Below are positions 11,301 through 21,047 of a stretch of 64,000 nt of DNA, piece after piece. This DNA is from Eukaryota sp. TZLM1-RC. Its lineage: Eukaryota; Metamonada: BaSk clade. Below the pieces are notes generated by a model. The model saw nothing but the letters and a program-made list of their open reading frames with translations, searched no databases and had not been told where the DNA came from. The DNA is taken from the NCBI GenBank assembly GCA_040285825.1, contig JAUPSS010000010.1, positions 682,001-746,000 on the forward strand, in the 5' to 3' direction. Numbering within the stretch: position 1 is the stretch's first letter; every line of letters starts with the position of its first letter. The translations under genes were made by a program, and so were the position numbers.

Positions 11301-11825
11301 TCTGACTAGAGGTGATCTAGTTGTTCCTGGTTTAAATGGTAGTTTTACTATTTTGGACGCCATGTCTATTGACCCTTGTAATTCCTCTAACGAACATTTC
11401 ATTAACTCGGATGTAAATAATCCTCTTCTTGCAGGCGAAAAATATAAAATTGCTAAATATGCGAAACCCATTTCCTCGGTTAATGAAAATTCTCATGCCC
11501 AATATAATTTATGTCCATTTGTTTTTTCTTTGCTTGGATCTCTAGGTAAGGCTGCTATGGCTTTCCTTGAGGATTTTGTTGTAGTTGTAAAGGAAAGAAC
11601 TGGAAGAATTTTCAATCGTGTTTACTGGCAAAACAGGATTGTATTTTCTATTTTTAAGGGAATGGTAACACTAATTTCTGATTCACTATCTTCTTTTGGG
11701 AAATTTTCTGAATCTTTAGCGATTAATTGTTTTGATGTAGGGGAGGCAGGTTTTGAGGATGTGGAGTTTTAATTGTGTAGTTCATATTTGTTGTTGAATA
11801 AAAATCTTGTAGCTAACAAAAAAAA
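8393..11825 (+). mobile_element. near full-length family-A RLE non-LTR retrotransposon
   Basis: A 3.43-kb insertion with a poly(A) tail (about 11818-11825), flanked by ATTTATC at 8386-8392 and 11826-11832. It interrupts the minus-strand A2 copy at a site that is continuous in the sister copy at 28 kb. It has about 96 bp of 5' leader, one long ORF (8489-11772, two frameshifts) and a short 3' UTR. The single-ORF plan (N-terminal Cys knuckles, central RT, C-terminal restriction-like endonuclease, no N-terminal APE endonuclease) is that of the R2/R4/NeSL/CRE/Genie group. It is the best-preserved element in the window. Confidence 0.92.
8489..11772 (+). pseudogene. reverse transcriptase / restriction-like endonuclease polyprotein, two frameshifts
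   Basis: The start ATG at 8489 is chosen because the homologous minus copy begins at the equivalent codon (MSSDSVND.NWNA against MPVTDSDSDTDWNA); the frame is open further upstream only because of flanking DNA. Order: CCHC knuckle CSKCGKVGHNIRNC (about residues 73-86), second Cys motif CPFCKKFL…CFDC, RT fingers LVALVKPGKGD and RPIAIGES, motif A NLDFKNAFN, motif B SSSGVKQGDPLGPLL, motif C AYMDD, motif E FKFLGCWLG. One frameshift near 10330-10350 and another near 11107-11120 (one extra T) break the frame. After them come thumb, linker (CKCG…HLLNC), EPLL and the endonuclease block RGDLVVPGLNG…ILDAMSID. The RT catalytic Asp pair is present. Confidence 0.9.
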
Positions 11826-13100
11826 TTTATCCAGAAAGTGGAGTTCATTGTTTTACCAGACCTATTCAGTAACACTTTTTTAAAATTTTCCAAAAAGTGC
11901 AACCCTGAAGGTCCAATATTGCCAAAAAGAGAAATTGCAAACGGCACAAACTGATATTTCACATGTTCCACTCTACCTCACTGTGCCAAAGGTTCTTCAT
12001 ATTTTTTTATCTTCTTTTTTTCGGCGTTAGATAACGGCGAATCAGCGGAATACACTAAACGAGCAGCAGAATTTTTGCAAACATCAACTGAGACAACATC
12101 TACAACATTGAGAACACCATCGATCCCTGGAGCTACTAAATCTGCCCTTCTTTTACCAAAGGAATCATCCGTTTGATCTGAAGACAGCTTACGTACTAGT
12201 GGCTCAATAAATGCCTCTATATTGTAACTTTTGCACATGGCATATAATTGATCACGAACTGAGTCATGAACAATTGAGCGATAAGTTATAAAATACTTAC
12301 AGTTTAAAATATGGGAAAGCGTAACAACACTCTTGCAGCGACAAATTAAATCATTTGGTAATGAACAAGGCCATAGAAAACATCTCATTCTCATTGCAGT
12401 GGTCCATTGGTGATCATTAAGTAGAAGGCCATAAATGTTGGGAATTTGGGAGATTAGGCAACTTGAGCAACTGTCTTCAAGGTCAATCAAAAAGTTTGCA
12501 AAAACGGGATTTTTTTCCTTAGCCAAGCTAAGACGTACAATATAATCCAAGTTTTCTAAAACTTTCAAGATTCTTTTCTGCAATTTTGCAAAAGTCAGTG
12601 GTAAGGAGAGCAAGCTTCTTGAAGGAAGTTCCACAATATCAGAGGGGAAACATTTAGCCCAAATATTGGGTGAAAGAGTTTCAATTTCCTGTTGCAAAGA
12701 AATAAGATAAGAGCTGCCACAATTTTCAATGAGATGAATTATTTCAGGAAAACGATTCACAAATTCATAAATAAAATTCTTTCCACCTCCAATAAAGGCA
12801 GCTTTACAAAGGTAGCTTGATTTATGAAAATCAACACCACCAAAATTTGTACCACAAAAAATGTGGCTTCGTAACTGAGATGCATCAATTTCCAATAATT
12901 TTGCTAAAAAATTGGTTCTTTGTTCATTAAAAATTTGACAAAACTCCAAAGAAATTGATGGTGATGTTGATCTCAAAATATGAGTAAATTTTCCAGAATA
13001 ACAGATTTTTAGGAAAAAGAATTTCAAATGTTTCTCAATATTTAAATTTTCTATTGATTCTAATTCATTTCCAAATTGAGTCAACAGAGTCGAAAGTTGG

Positions 13101-13230
13101 ATCGAATTAGAGAAGCTTTAGCTAGACAGCAAGCAGATCAAGATTTTGTAGAGGAAATCTTGGTTCAATGATAGTCGTCCCATTAGTTATGAGTTAATTT
13201 AATTAAGTGTGCAAATTCAATAAATACATT
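13101..13230 (+). repeat. 3' end of the outer family-B element
   Basis: Continuation of 8012-8206 after the nested insertions. It holds the last codons (RIREALARQQADQDFVEEILVQ, ending in TGA) and the family-B 3' UTR ending CAAATTCAATAAATAC. Confidence 0.85.
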
Positions 13231-13324
13231 ATGTTTTTCTGACCAACTCGGATCTGTTAGTCATATTTCCATCAACAGTTCATTTTGGGAAGGATACAAA
13301 CCAAGTTAAGGTTCGGCAACTGTT

Positions 13325-13783
13325 ATGCCTTCTCTTAAAACGGGCTATCTAGAAAAGAAACCTTATCTACACAAGCGTTTTCGAAGACGTTACTTCGTTC
13401 TTTCCTATGACGAACTCACATATGCTAAAGATCCTCAATCTCCACTTTTAGGATCGATTTCTCTAACAGATGCTCTTGTTCGTCCTTATCTCGACGACTC
13501 TGGGAAACATAGCTCCGTTTTCACAATCAAAAACCCTGTCCGTACCGTCTACATTCGTGCAACATGTGATGATAACATGATGCAATGGATAAATGCTATA
13601 CGAGCGGCCATTGAGTCTCCCTCTGTTGATCTGATACCGATGGTCAATTTCTCCCTTTTCCATAACTATTTTGCTCCTAAGAATGCATCCCGGTCCAATT
13701 CACCCGCAGTTAAGGCTAGTGTTTCGGAACTTTTGGATAGTTCGGAGGAAGAGGTGGATCTTGAGAAGTTGATTGATTGTTGA
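13325..13783 (+). CDS. PH-domain protein
   Basis: 152 codons from ATG to TGA, a small protein that is almost entirely one pleckstrin-homology domain (about residues 4-98). Visible hallmarks are K-x-G-Y-L-x-K-K at residues 5-12, a basic beta1-beta2 loop (HKRFRRRYFVL, residues 16-26) suited to phosphoinositide head groups, and the near-invariant C-terminal helix Trp (W88 in MMQWINAIRAAI). The C-terminal about 50 residues are acidic (SSEEEVDLEKL). The basic loop suggests phosphoinositide binding and a membrane-associated role; that is inference. The last about 14 codons and the 3' flank are part of a 334-bp tandem duplication. Confidence 0.85.
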   Translation: MPSLKTGYLEKKPYLHKRFRRRYFVLSYDELTYAKDPQSPLLGSISLTDALVRPYLDDSGKHSSVFTIKNPVRTVYIRATCDDNMMQWINAIRAAIESPSVDLIPMVNFSLFHNYFAPKNASRSNSPAVKASVSELLDSSEEEVDLEKLIDC

Positions 13784-14073
13784 TTTTTTTAGTTTTTGTG
13801 TGTTGTGTAAGTTATTAGTATTGCTTTGTAAATTTTTGTACATTTTTATCTATCTTCAACATGTATTTTGTAAAAATTTGAATCAATTTAGTTGAATATT
13901 TACAAATGGTGTCAAGAGCTCAAAAATATTGGACTGCTGCAAGCTTCTTCTTGACTTAAAACACAAGTGTTTACGAATAATCCAACCCCTAAATTCATTT
14001 TTTGAAAAATAATTGATTCAACACTCTCAACATCAAACATAATGCAAAACATCGACATACAACCAGATGCTCT
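13740..14073. repeat. 334-bp tandem duplication, copy 1
   Basis: This unit starts in the last codons of the PH gene and ends in codon 11 of the downstream beta-grasp gene. Copy 2 is 14074-14196 joined to 16056-16266, also exactly 334 bp once the retroelement at 14197-16055 is removed. By eye only about five bases differ. Copy 1 therefore carries a false start of the beta-grasp gene (ATG at 14041), and copy 2 carries a false end of the PH gene. Confidence 0.88.
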
Positions 14074-16266
14074 GTTCGGAGCAAGAGGTGGATCTTGAGA
14101 AGTTGATTGATTGTTGATTTTTTTAGTTTTTGTGTGTTGTGTAAGTTATTAGTATTGCTTTGTAAATTTTTGTACATTTTTATCTATCTTCTACATATAT
14201 TCTAATTTACATTTTGGTAACAACATTTTGAGTTCATCAAGTGGCGTAAAGCAAGGAGATCCGTTAGGACCTCTTTTGTTTTGTTTGGCCATTCATCCTA
14301 TTCTACTGCAAATTCAAGAGATGTTTCCTTCACTAAAAATGATTGCATATATGGATGATGTTGTGCTTATTGGTGATTTAAATATTGTGAAAAAAGCAAC
14401 TGTATGTTTTAAAGAATTATTTACCAAAATTGGTCTCCGACTTAATTTACTTAAATGTGTTTTGTTATCGAATTCTCCAGTTTCCACAATAATTGATGAT
14501 ATTGAAATTCAAGCCAAATTATGGTCAATTGATGCTATTCGTCATTTGGGTTCGTTTTTAGGAAATAATGATGAAATTACCAAAAAATTGTTTGAAAAGT
14601 TGAACTCAATTTCTGACAAAATTGACCGAATGATGAATTTAGATATAAAAAAACAGATCAAATTTACCATTATAAGACTGTGTTTTAGTTCCAATTTTAA
14701 TCATATATTTCGATCTACAAATCCTCTCGTCACTAGACCTTTGGCTCAAAAGTTTAATGAGTTACGTGCAAAAGTTCTGTCTCAATTACTGGGATGTAAA
14801 ATGTTTCAAATTCCAGATCATGCTTACCTTAGTCCACATTATGGTGGTTTAGGGTGGACGAAGGCTTCTATTCTTACCTCGTGTGCTTTTGTTGGTGGAT
14901 GCAGAAATGCAATCTTTGAGTTTTCCGAAAGATTTGCAGATTGGGAAGATTTATTGATGACAACGCAAAGTTCCACTGTGTTTGCATTAAATGAAGAAAT
15001 TTCAAGAATTGATGTAGAAAAATGGGGTCGATGTTTCCCCAATCATTCAATGGCAATATTCCAGAAAAAAATGTTTTAAATTTGAAGTACACTCTTCGAA
15101 CATTACAGAAAAGATTGACTGGAATGTATGAAAAAGATCTTTATAATAATATTTGCAGCTCGGCTGTTTTAAATCAAGATCGTCACTCATTGTTATTGGA
15201 AAAGGGTGTTTGTGAAAACAAGGCGTCAGATTCTTCACTTTTTGTAACCATTGTACCACGAAGATTTGGATTGTGTGCCACTAATGAAGCATTTGTAACA
15301 AAAATGAGATTATATTTGAACATCCCCATTAACCAATTATTATCAAAAGAAAAATATATTTGTTCGAATTCACCTCAACTCACTTTGCGCCATGCTCTAA
15401 ATTGCTCTAAATTGATAACTTATCGTTCTTCATTACATGATGCTGTTAGAGACACTGTTTTCAATATGGCACAAACTGCAAGGATATCGTGTATCAAAGA
15501 GCCCCTGCTGAAGGAAACACTTTCTCTGAATAATTTTGGTTCTGATGATAGAGGTGATGTATACTGTGATTGGATTGATAATTCTGAAGCTATTGTTGAC
15601 TTTGTCTCATGTAATGTTGCAAACGATACTTTGGTTCACAGAAGAAAACTTAATCCTGTGGCTGCTCTGGATTTTAAAGCAAAAGAAAAACATAGAAAAT
15701 ATGATAAAGAAATTGAAGATGCAAATGTCGATAGAAATACACAGCTGGTTTTTATTGCTTTCCCATTTTCGATAAATGGAAGATTATCAGTTGAAGCAGA
15801 AACTTTTTTGGATGACTTCCAAAAAATGGTGAAAGAAAAAACAATGAAAAGATTTGATATTTTTTATGGCGTTCATGGATTCAATTTGCCATTATTAATA
15901 GATTACCGCGGTTTTTCAATCGAATTAGAGAAGCTTTAGCTAGACAGCAAGCAAATCAAGATTTTGTAGAGGAAATCTTGGTTTAATGATAGTCGTCCCA
16001 TTAGTTATGATTTAATTTAATCAAGTGTGCAAATTCAATATAATATCTTCTACATGTATTTTGTAAAAATTTGAATCAATTTAGTTGAATATTTACAAAT
16101 GGTGTTAAGAGCTCAAAAATATTGGACTGCTGCAAGCTTCTTCTTGACTTAAAACACAAGTGTTTACGAATAATGCAACCCCTAAATTCATTTTTTGAAA
16201 AATAATTGATTCAACACTCTCAACATCAAACATAATGCAAAACATCAACATACAACCAGATGCTCT
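14074..16266. repeat. 334-bp tandem duplication, copy 2, split by a retroelement
   Basis: The halves 14074-14196 and 16056-16266 together repeat 13740-14073. The intact beta-grasp gene uses the second half as its promoter and first codons. The first half is a dead copy of the PH 3' end. Confidence 0.85.
14197..16044 (+). mobile_element. family-B RLE retrotransposon, 5' truncated
   Basis: A 1.85-kb insertion flanked by ATCTTCTACAT (14186-14196 and 16045-16055). It starts close to RT motif B (SSSGVKQGDPLGPLL), then AYMDD, motif D and motif E (IRHLGSFLGN), the thumb, the linker C-x-C…HALNC, EPLL, endonuclease block DDRGDVYCDWIDNSEAIVDF and 3' UTR. The reading is 14228-15079, then a frameshift near 15030-15080 into 15022-15939, then a one-base loss in a T-run near 15860. 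The YMDD is intact but motif A and everything upstream are missing. It is the longest family-B copy here and is used as reference for the other fragments. Confidence 0.9.
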
Positions 16267-16540
16267 GCATTCTTACGTAGATGAGGTCGAGCAAGAAGCT
16301 TCAGGGGGAAGCATTGACATACATATCACACTTCCATCAGGCGAGACTCTGACCTTCCTTTGTCCATACTCACAGACCATTGAGTATGTCAAGTATCAGG
16401 TTGTGCGTAAACGTCCCGAAATAGAACAAGATTTTGGACTTTATCTCGGAGAGGAGAGATTAATTGAACCCATGAGTCTAAATGATTATGACAGTATTGC
16501 TCCTGATGCCCCTTGTGTTCTGAATATGAAGTTTGAGTAG
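16235..16540 (+). CDS. ubiquitin-like (beta-grasp) domain protein
   Basis: 101 codons, ATG to TAG. Residues about 26-100 have a beta-grasp pattern: IDIHITLPSGETLTFLCPYSQTIEYVK (strand-turn-strand then helix), a central Y-L-G-E-E-R-L segment like the ubiquitin 40s loop, and a closing hydrophobic strand CVLNMKF. No C-terminal Gly-Gly exists, so conjugation like ubiquitin or SUMO is unlikely. A Ras-association or PI3K-RBD type fold is the main alternative. The 5' flank and first 11 codons belong to the tandem duplication. Confidence 0.6.
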   Translation: MQNINIQPDALHSYVDEVEQEASGGSIDIHITLPSGETLTFLCPYSQTIEYVKYQVVRKRPEIEQDFGLYLGEERLIEPMSLNDYDSIAPDAPCVLNMKFE

Positions 16541-16697
16541 AGATGTAGTTGGTCTTAGTTGGCTATTCTCGCCTTTGTTGTATTTAAACTTGCTACATAT
16601 GTGGTTAATCTCAATTGTACTCAATATCCACACATAGCTGATTAGTTAATTAGTTATTTTAAATCGTGAAGCCTAGAAGCAAAGCAACACCATACTT

Positions 16698-17863
16698 TTG
16701 ATTGTTTTGATTATTCTTACAGCTGGAAAATGTACACGTGTTCAATTTCAAACAAAAGACTCTGGATGGACGGTTTTATTTAGAAATCCAGTCATCTATT
16801 CAATGATTTACGCAAACAACATTAACATTAACATCTTATCAAAATCCAAAGTTGTCACAGAGGTTGACCCTAATGGATATAATATCATCAGACTCGGATG
16901 TTTTAAGTTTCACCAAAAACAAGAACAATTTCTACACAAAAGGCAAACATTAATATCAAAATTTAGGAAGAAATAGTTTACTAAACAAAATTGTTTAGTT
17001 TCTCAATTCCGAATAAGAAAGCTCCCAAGTAAAGGTATCTGAAATGCAAAATGGATTTAGTAAAAGCCTATGTGAAACTGAAACTACTTCACGATTTGTA
17101 TTTGCTCCCAACACACCGTAATAACCATGTACTTGGAAAACCCAGATTTTTACGCCATAGAAATAGGCAACAGAGTGGAAAAAACTATTTTATACTAAGT
17201 AAGAGTTTGCTGAATTTACACAGTGATAAAGATGGCGTTCCAGGAGACCTTCTAATTGGAATCGGGTATTGGAATCAGAAGACAAATCGCAAAGGAAAAA
17301 CTTCGCCTGTAAGTGGTGTAAATTTGAGAAACAATGTAAATCAAACAAAATGGATTCAAAGTATACCTGGGTGGAAGAAGGCAGAACTAGTGCTAGATGT
17401 TCGTCATGTGTGTACGATGATAGAGAAGGTATTACAAAGAGTAAGTTAAAAGTACTTTGAAATATAAATAAACATTTACTTGATCCAAACACTTTGATTA
17501 GAAATGAGAGGGAAATAAATTAAAATGACTTAAAAAAGATGTTCGTGTGATAGGAAGAGTGTGTATATGAGAATGTTTGGACATTTCGGTTCTCTGAGTG
17601 AGAATGATAAGAAAAGGAATGAAGTAAAAGCAAAAGGAACTGACGAAACTTGACCAACTCAAGAAACAAAAGAACAAACTGAAATGGGTTGCCTGTCATG
17701 GATTGCTACACTGTCAAAACAGTAAATTCTGTGACATCCACTGGGACCGGGATTCCAACAGTACAATTCATATCTGCAACATTACGTGTTTCCATACAGC
17801 AAAGAGGAATTGTTGGATTGTTGGTGAAGACTTTTGTCAAAAAGTAATTTGTTTTTGTTATAA
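16698..17863 (+). pseudogene. decayed Fanzor/TnpB-like RuvC nuclease
   Basis: Broken frames carry, in the right order, pieces of an RNA-guided TnpB/Fanzor-type nuclease. First is a possible RuvC-I strand (KVVTEVDPNGYNIIRLG) followed by a basic helix (HQKQEQFLHKRQTLISKFRKK) at 16840-16976. Next is WVEEGRTSARCSSC at 17368-17409, matching the E-x-x-T-S-x-x-C-x-x-C half of the zinc ribbon. Last is HGLLHC-x5-C-x3-HWDRDSNSTIHI at 17697-17774, matching the second half and the RuvC-III motif (W-x-R-D-x-N-A-x-x-N-I). Stops and frameshifts separate the blocks, so it is not functional unless heavily spliced. Family assignment rests on motif order alone. No termini or guide RNA were seen. Confidence 0.5.
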
Positions 17864-17891
17864 AAAGATAAGTTGATTCCCGTTTGCATTA

Positions 17892-19838
17892 ATGAAGACC
17901 CTACCAGCAGCTCTTGGGTTGAAGAAGAAGTATGCACTTCAATCAGCTTCTCCTATTTCTACAGCAACACCAGACTCTACATCTGCCACACCAACACCGG
18001 GAACGGTCCAAACTACTACTACATCACCTAAAGTAAGTCCTCTCTCACGTACTTCTTCTGTCTCCAACGTGGCACAGCAAAACGAGGAAGAATCCCGCCC
18101 TGCAACCCCTCCTGACACCGAACCTCCTCAACGTGAGCCCTCTCCTCCCCCTACAGAAGTCCCACCACCGCCAACTCCAGCTCCTGAACCAAAAGCCAAA
18201 CCAAAACCACGAGGCAGAAGAAAGTCAAAGCAGCACCAACAGTCAAAATCTTCTTCTTCTCGTAATGAAACCCAACCAAATTACGCAGACTATCTCGTTA
18301 CCACTACATTCACAAGATCTCAGGCTAGGGCTCTGGGTGTCGACAGAACTTCTCCCAAACAGGGAAGAGATTCATCAATGTCTGATTTTGTGGATCCATC
18401 AATGACGAGCAACATACTTTCCTCCCTGAAAAAGAGGGAAACTAAAAAGAAAGTCAAGGAAAATGAAGAAGTGTATTGTGTATGCAGGCAGCCCTTCTTT
18501 GGAATTATGGTCTGCTGTGATTCTTGTGACGAGTGGTTCCATATAGAGTGTGTGGGATTGACACAGAAGGAAGCGGACGCAGTGGATCATTGGGAATGTC
18601 ATACCTGTTTACAAAAGAAGACGGTCAAAACAGAAGATCAAAAAGATGACGTGATGAGTGGGAAGGACGTTAAAAAAGCAGAAAAGGTACAACCGGTCAA
18701 AAAACCAGCTCAGAAAACCAAAGAACGAAAAAGAAAAGCAAAGACTGATGACATGCCCTCTAAATTACCCCCTGTGCTACATTGTAAATCTTGTGGAATG
18801 GTTTGTGCTGACGAAGATAGTTTCTGTAATGACAATTGCAGGGTTACATTTACACATTCTTTTGTTTCCGGTTCTCGGTATGCTGAAAGTACTGATTTCC
18901 CATTACCTTTGGTGAAAGTAGAGGATCAGAAAAATGACGTTGTAGGTCATGCAGAGGGGAAAAAGGAGGAAATAGGAGAGAAAATGGAAGAATCTATAGA
19001 GCAGAATGATACAAAGGTTGAATTAGAAGCTCATAAAGATGACGTGGTGGGTCAAGAAGAGGATATTTCCAAAGACTCAGTTGGAGAATGTGATCAACCA
19101 ATGGAAGGTGAATCAGTAGAAATTGCAAACCAATCAAATCAGTCAGTTTCCTATCCACCAACTGACAGTCAAATACTCTCCCAATCATTAGTAGAAACAG
19201 TGGTAGATCAAGTTGTAAGTTCTTCACGTGAAGAAGTGGCTCATTATTCTCAAGAATTTCCACAAAATGCTGATGAGAAAGGGGATGGAGAAAAGGAACA
19301 AGAACAGGAAAAAGAGGAAAAACAGGAAACTGAAGAAGTAGAAATGAATGATCAAAAAGAAATAGAAAGGGAAAAGCAGGAAATGGAAGGTGAAGATTCA
19401 AAAGAAAAAGAAGCATTAGTTTCTGGAGATGATACAGTCCAGCAGCCAACTTGTGATTCCAGTCAATCAATTACCGACCCTCAATCAGTTGCCGATGAAG
19501 CTCTTGATGACGCCGAAGTGCAAGAAGTAATCAAAATCCAATCAGAAATGATTGAACTTGAACAATCAAAAACCAAACTCTCCGCAAAACAAGTGGAAGT
19601 AAACGAATGGTACAGAAACCTTGGTCATTTACGAACTTCTCGATCTTCCCTCTGTGGATTCCAGCTCTCAGATGGTGGCATGTGCGAGGTCTTGGATTGT
19701 AAAGAACATTTGGGTCATGAGGAAACAGTAAAGGGAAGGATAAGTTCCCAACTGGAGGATATTAATAAACAGATAGAGCGGAATAGGCAATTATCGATAC
19801 GGATTTATAATAGGTTGGTTGAACGAAAAGACCTGTAG
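17892..19838 (+). CDS. PHD-finger protein, CFP1/Spp1-like (H3K4 methyltransferase complex)
   Basis: 648 codons, ATG to TAG. Residues 1-190 are low-complexity (Thr/Pro-rich, then PPPP and a basic GRRKSKQ patch). Residues about 192-243 form a PHD finger: C-x-C (CVCRQ), C-x2-C (CCDSCDEWFHIEC) and WECHTC, with the aromatic D-E-W-F-H core typical of methyl-lysine readers. A second Cys cluster (CKSCGMVC…CNDNC) lies at about 295-312. A long acidic Glu/Lys-rich region follows. The C terminus (about 569-648: LCGFQL…C…CKEHLGHEETVKGRISSQLEDI) resembles the CpG-binding-protein C-terminal domain of CFP1. The probable role is a COMPASS-type targeting subunit. No CXXC domain was found, as in yeast Spp1. Confidence 0.75.
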   Translation: MKTLPAALGLKKKYALQSASPISTATPDSTSATPTPGTVQTTTTSPKVSPLSRTSSVSNVAQQNEEESRPATPPDTEPPQREPSPPPTEVPPPPTPAPEPKAKPKPRGRRKSKQHQQSKSSSSRNETQPNYADYLVTTTFTRSQARALGVDRTSPKQGRDSSMSDFVDPSMTSNILSSLKKRETKKKVKENEEVYCVCRQPFFGIMVCCDSCDEWFHIECVGLTQKEADAVDHWECHTCLQKKTVKTEDQKDDVMSGKDVKKAEKVQPVKKPAQKTKERKRKAKTDDMPSKLPPVLHCKSCGMVCADEDSFCNDNCRVTFTHSFVSGSRYAESTDFPLPLVKVEDQKNDVVGHAEGKKEEIGEKMEESIEQNDTKVELEAHKDDVVGQEEDISKDSVGECDQPMEGESVEIANQSNQSVSYPPTDSQILSQSLVETVVDQVVSSSREEVAHYSQEFPQNADEKGDGEKEQEQEKEEKQETEEVEMNDQKEIEREKQEMEGEDSKEKEALVSGDDTVQQPTCDSSQSITDPQSVADEALDDAEVQEVIKIQSEMIELEQSKTKLSAKQVEVNEWYRNLGHLRTSRSSLCGFQLSDGGMCEVLDCKEHLGHEETVKGRISSQLEDINKQIERNRQLSIRIYNRLVERKDL

Positions 19839-20574
19839 TGTATAGTAAACTTACTTTTTTGGATTTTAAACAAAATGTAATTATTGAATTTTTGGAATAA
19901 AAATTATTACTCAATGCGTTTCTTTATTGTAATTTCCTAAAATTGTTGATATCAAAGTATCTAGTTAAGATTTAATTTAACATGTTGAAATCTTATTTCT
20001 TCGGTTAAATAAACACAAAACTTGAAACAAGGGATAAAAGTTGATGAAGAGTTTGATAATTTTATGCTCAGAAACTTTCTGATGATGAAAAAGGAAATCA
20101 TTTGTGAGTCAGGATGATTTTGGGCCAAAATTTAATGAAATTCCTCAATAGTTGAACAATTCAATTAGTTAATCTAAACTAAATTAGGAGGGCAAAAGAA
20201 AACGATGATCTACTACATTGCCCGGTCACACGAGTGCAGGACGGCATGCTGATTCCATATGACGATCAATAAAACATGTCTCCCAAATACAACCGTCAAC
20301 AAAAACTATTTCAAAATATTAGTTTTCCTAATAGAAAGTAGTGCCTTGCATTCGGGAACATAATTTCATGTTGCTTTGTGTTTATGGGAAGCATCATATA
20401 ACTAATTAGTATATGCTTTATTGAAAGGCCTTGTAATATAGTTATGTATTATTAAAAAAAGGAGCAATAAAATCACCACGACGAGAATCAAACTATTATC
20501 ACTATAATGCTTTAACAAGGGTTATACTTTGCAACTAAAATTGTAACACTTAAACATTTCAAAGGTCTCATCAC
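19839..20574. other. intergenic, nothing recognised
   Basis: Contains the 3' flank of the PHD gene (AATAAA near 19899) and AT-rich sequence. No reading frame with family similarity was found. Confidence 0.5.
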
Positions 20575-20975
20575 GATGAAGTAACTTCTTACAACTCACA
20601 ATATGACGAAAATGGTATACAATTTTTCGTTGCCGATACAAGTAGAATTATCCAAAAGACCACTTGGATACAGCCCTAATCTCAACCGCATGTTTTGTTT
20701 CCAAGCTTCATTTGTTAAGTGAAGACCAAATGTATTGGTTGCTGAGAAATTAAACTAGTGCAATTTTGACTGTCTGACAAAAAGACAGCAAAAACGGGAT
20801 TATTAATCTTAGTCACACTAAATCGTTTAGAAAAATCCAGGTCTTCAAAACCAATAAGAACAGACTTCTGTAATTTCACAACAGGAAGATGAAGATAAGA
20901 CACAGATCTCGAAGGTACAGAAGGCAAACTTGAAAGAAAACACTTATTCCACACATCAATAGGTATTTTTTGCAC
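20575..20975 (-). pseudogene. RLE retrotransposon relic (family C-like)
   Basis: Minus-strand frames give IPIDVWNKCFLSSLPSVPSRSV…KLQKSV…LDFSKRFSVTKINNPVFA, aligning with PPQIWTKCFPQSIQEIPNRSL…KLQQKL…LDFDVRLGLA of family A. A second block near 20600-20700 is like the start of the 6433 relic (YLSGLLDNFACIWNEK). Both ends have decayed. It lies about 70 bp upstream of the Nup93 start, so the promoter of that gene may include retroelement DNA. Confidence 0.65.
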
Positions 20976-21047
20976 CCTGAAAAACAATGAAAAATATGAA
21001 AAATAAAAACAATATTTCAAAAACAATCTTATAAAACAACACAACTG

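Larger units (their letters stand above)
8207..13100 (-). mobile_element. family-A2 retrotransposon fragment, itself interrupted
   Basis: Minus-strand copy: the body lies at 11833-13100 and its last about 50 codons, 3' UTR and poly(A) (a T-run on the plus strand) at 8207-8385. The body has an open frame 11978-13084, from the region just after RT motif E (QFGNELESIENLNIEKHLKFF) through the CxC…H-x4-C linker to the endonuclease block RRADLVAPGIDGVLNVVDVVSVD. The 8.2-kb piece supplies the C terminus ending CLEDIEF, as in the sister copy at 28085-28665. The middle was split by the family-A element 8393-11825. The copy is 5' truncated and inserted in family B with an 8-bp duplication. Confidence 0.87.
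8012..13230 (+). mobile_element. family-B 3' fragment, outer host of a three-level nest
   Basis: Two pieces form one element: 8012-8206 (from DRNTQLVFIAFPF to LPRFFNRI) and 13101-13230 (last codons and 3' UTR). They are separated by a minus-strand family-A2 insertion. The junctions share ATCGAATT (8199-8206 and 13101-13108), which occurs once in uninterrupted copies such as 14197-16044. The fragment is 5' truncated at about 8012 and nearly identical to the matching part of the 14-16 kb copy. Confidence 0.85.

Noticed and set aside
17051-17449. 132-codon ORF as an independent gene
   Set aside because: The Cys-rich zinc-ribbon half that makes sense of this region lies in another frame (17269-17460). 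This frame is a shadow or a frameshifted piece of the Fanzor-like relic.
18994-19470. Minus-strand 158-codon ORF opposite the PHD gene
   Set aside because: It is the antisense of a Glu/Lys-rich coding region, which gives Leu/Phe-rich frames without meaning.
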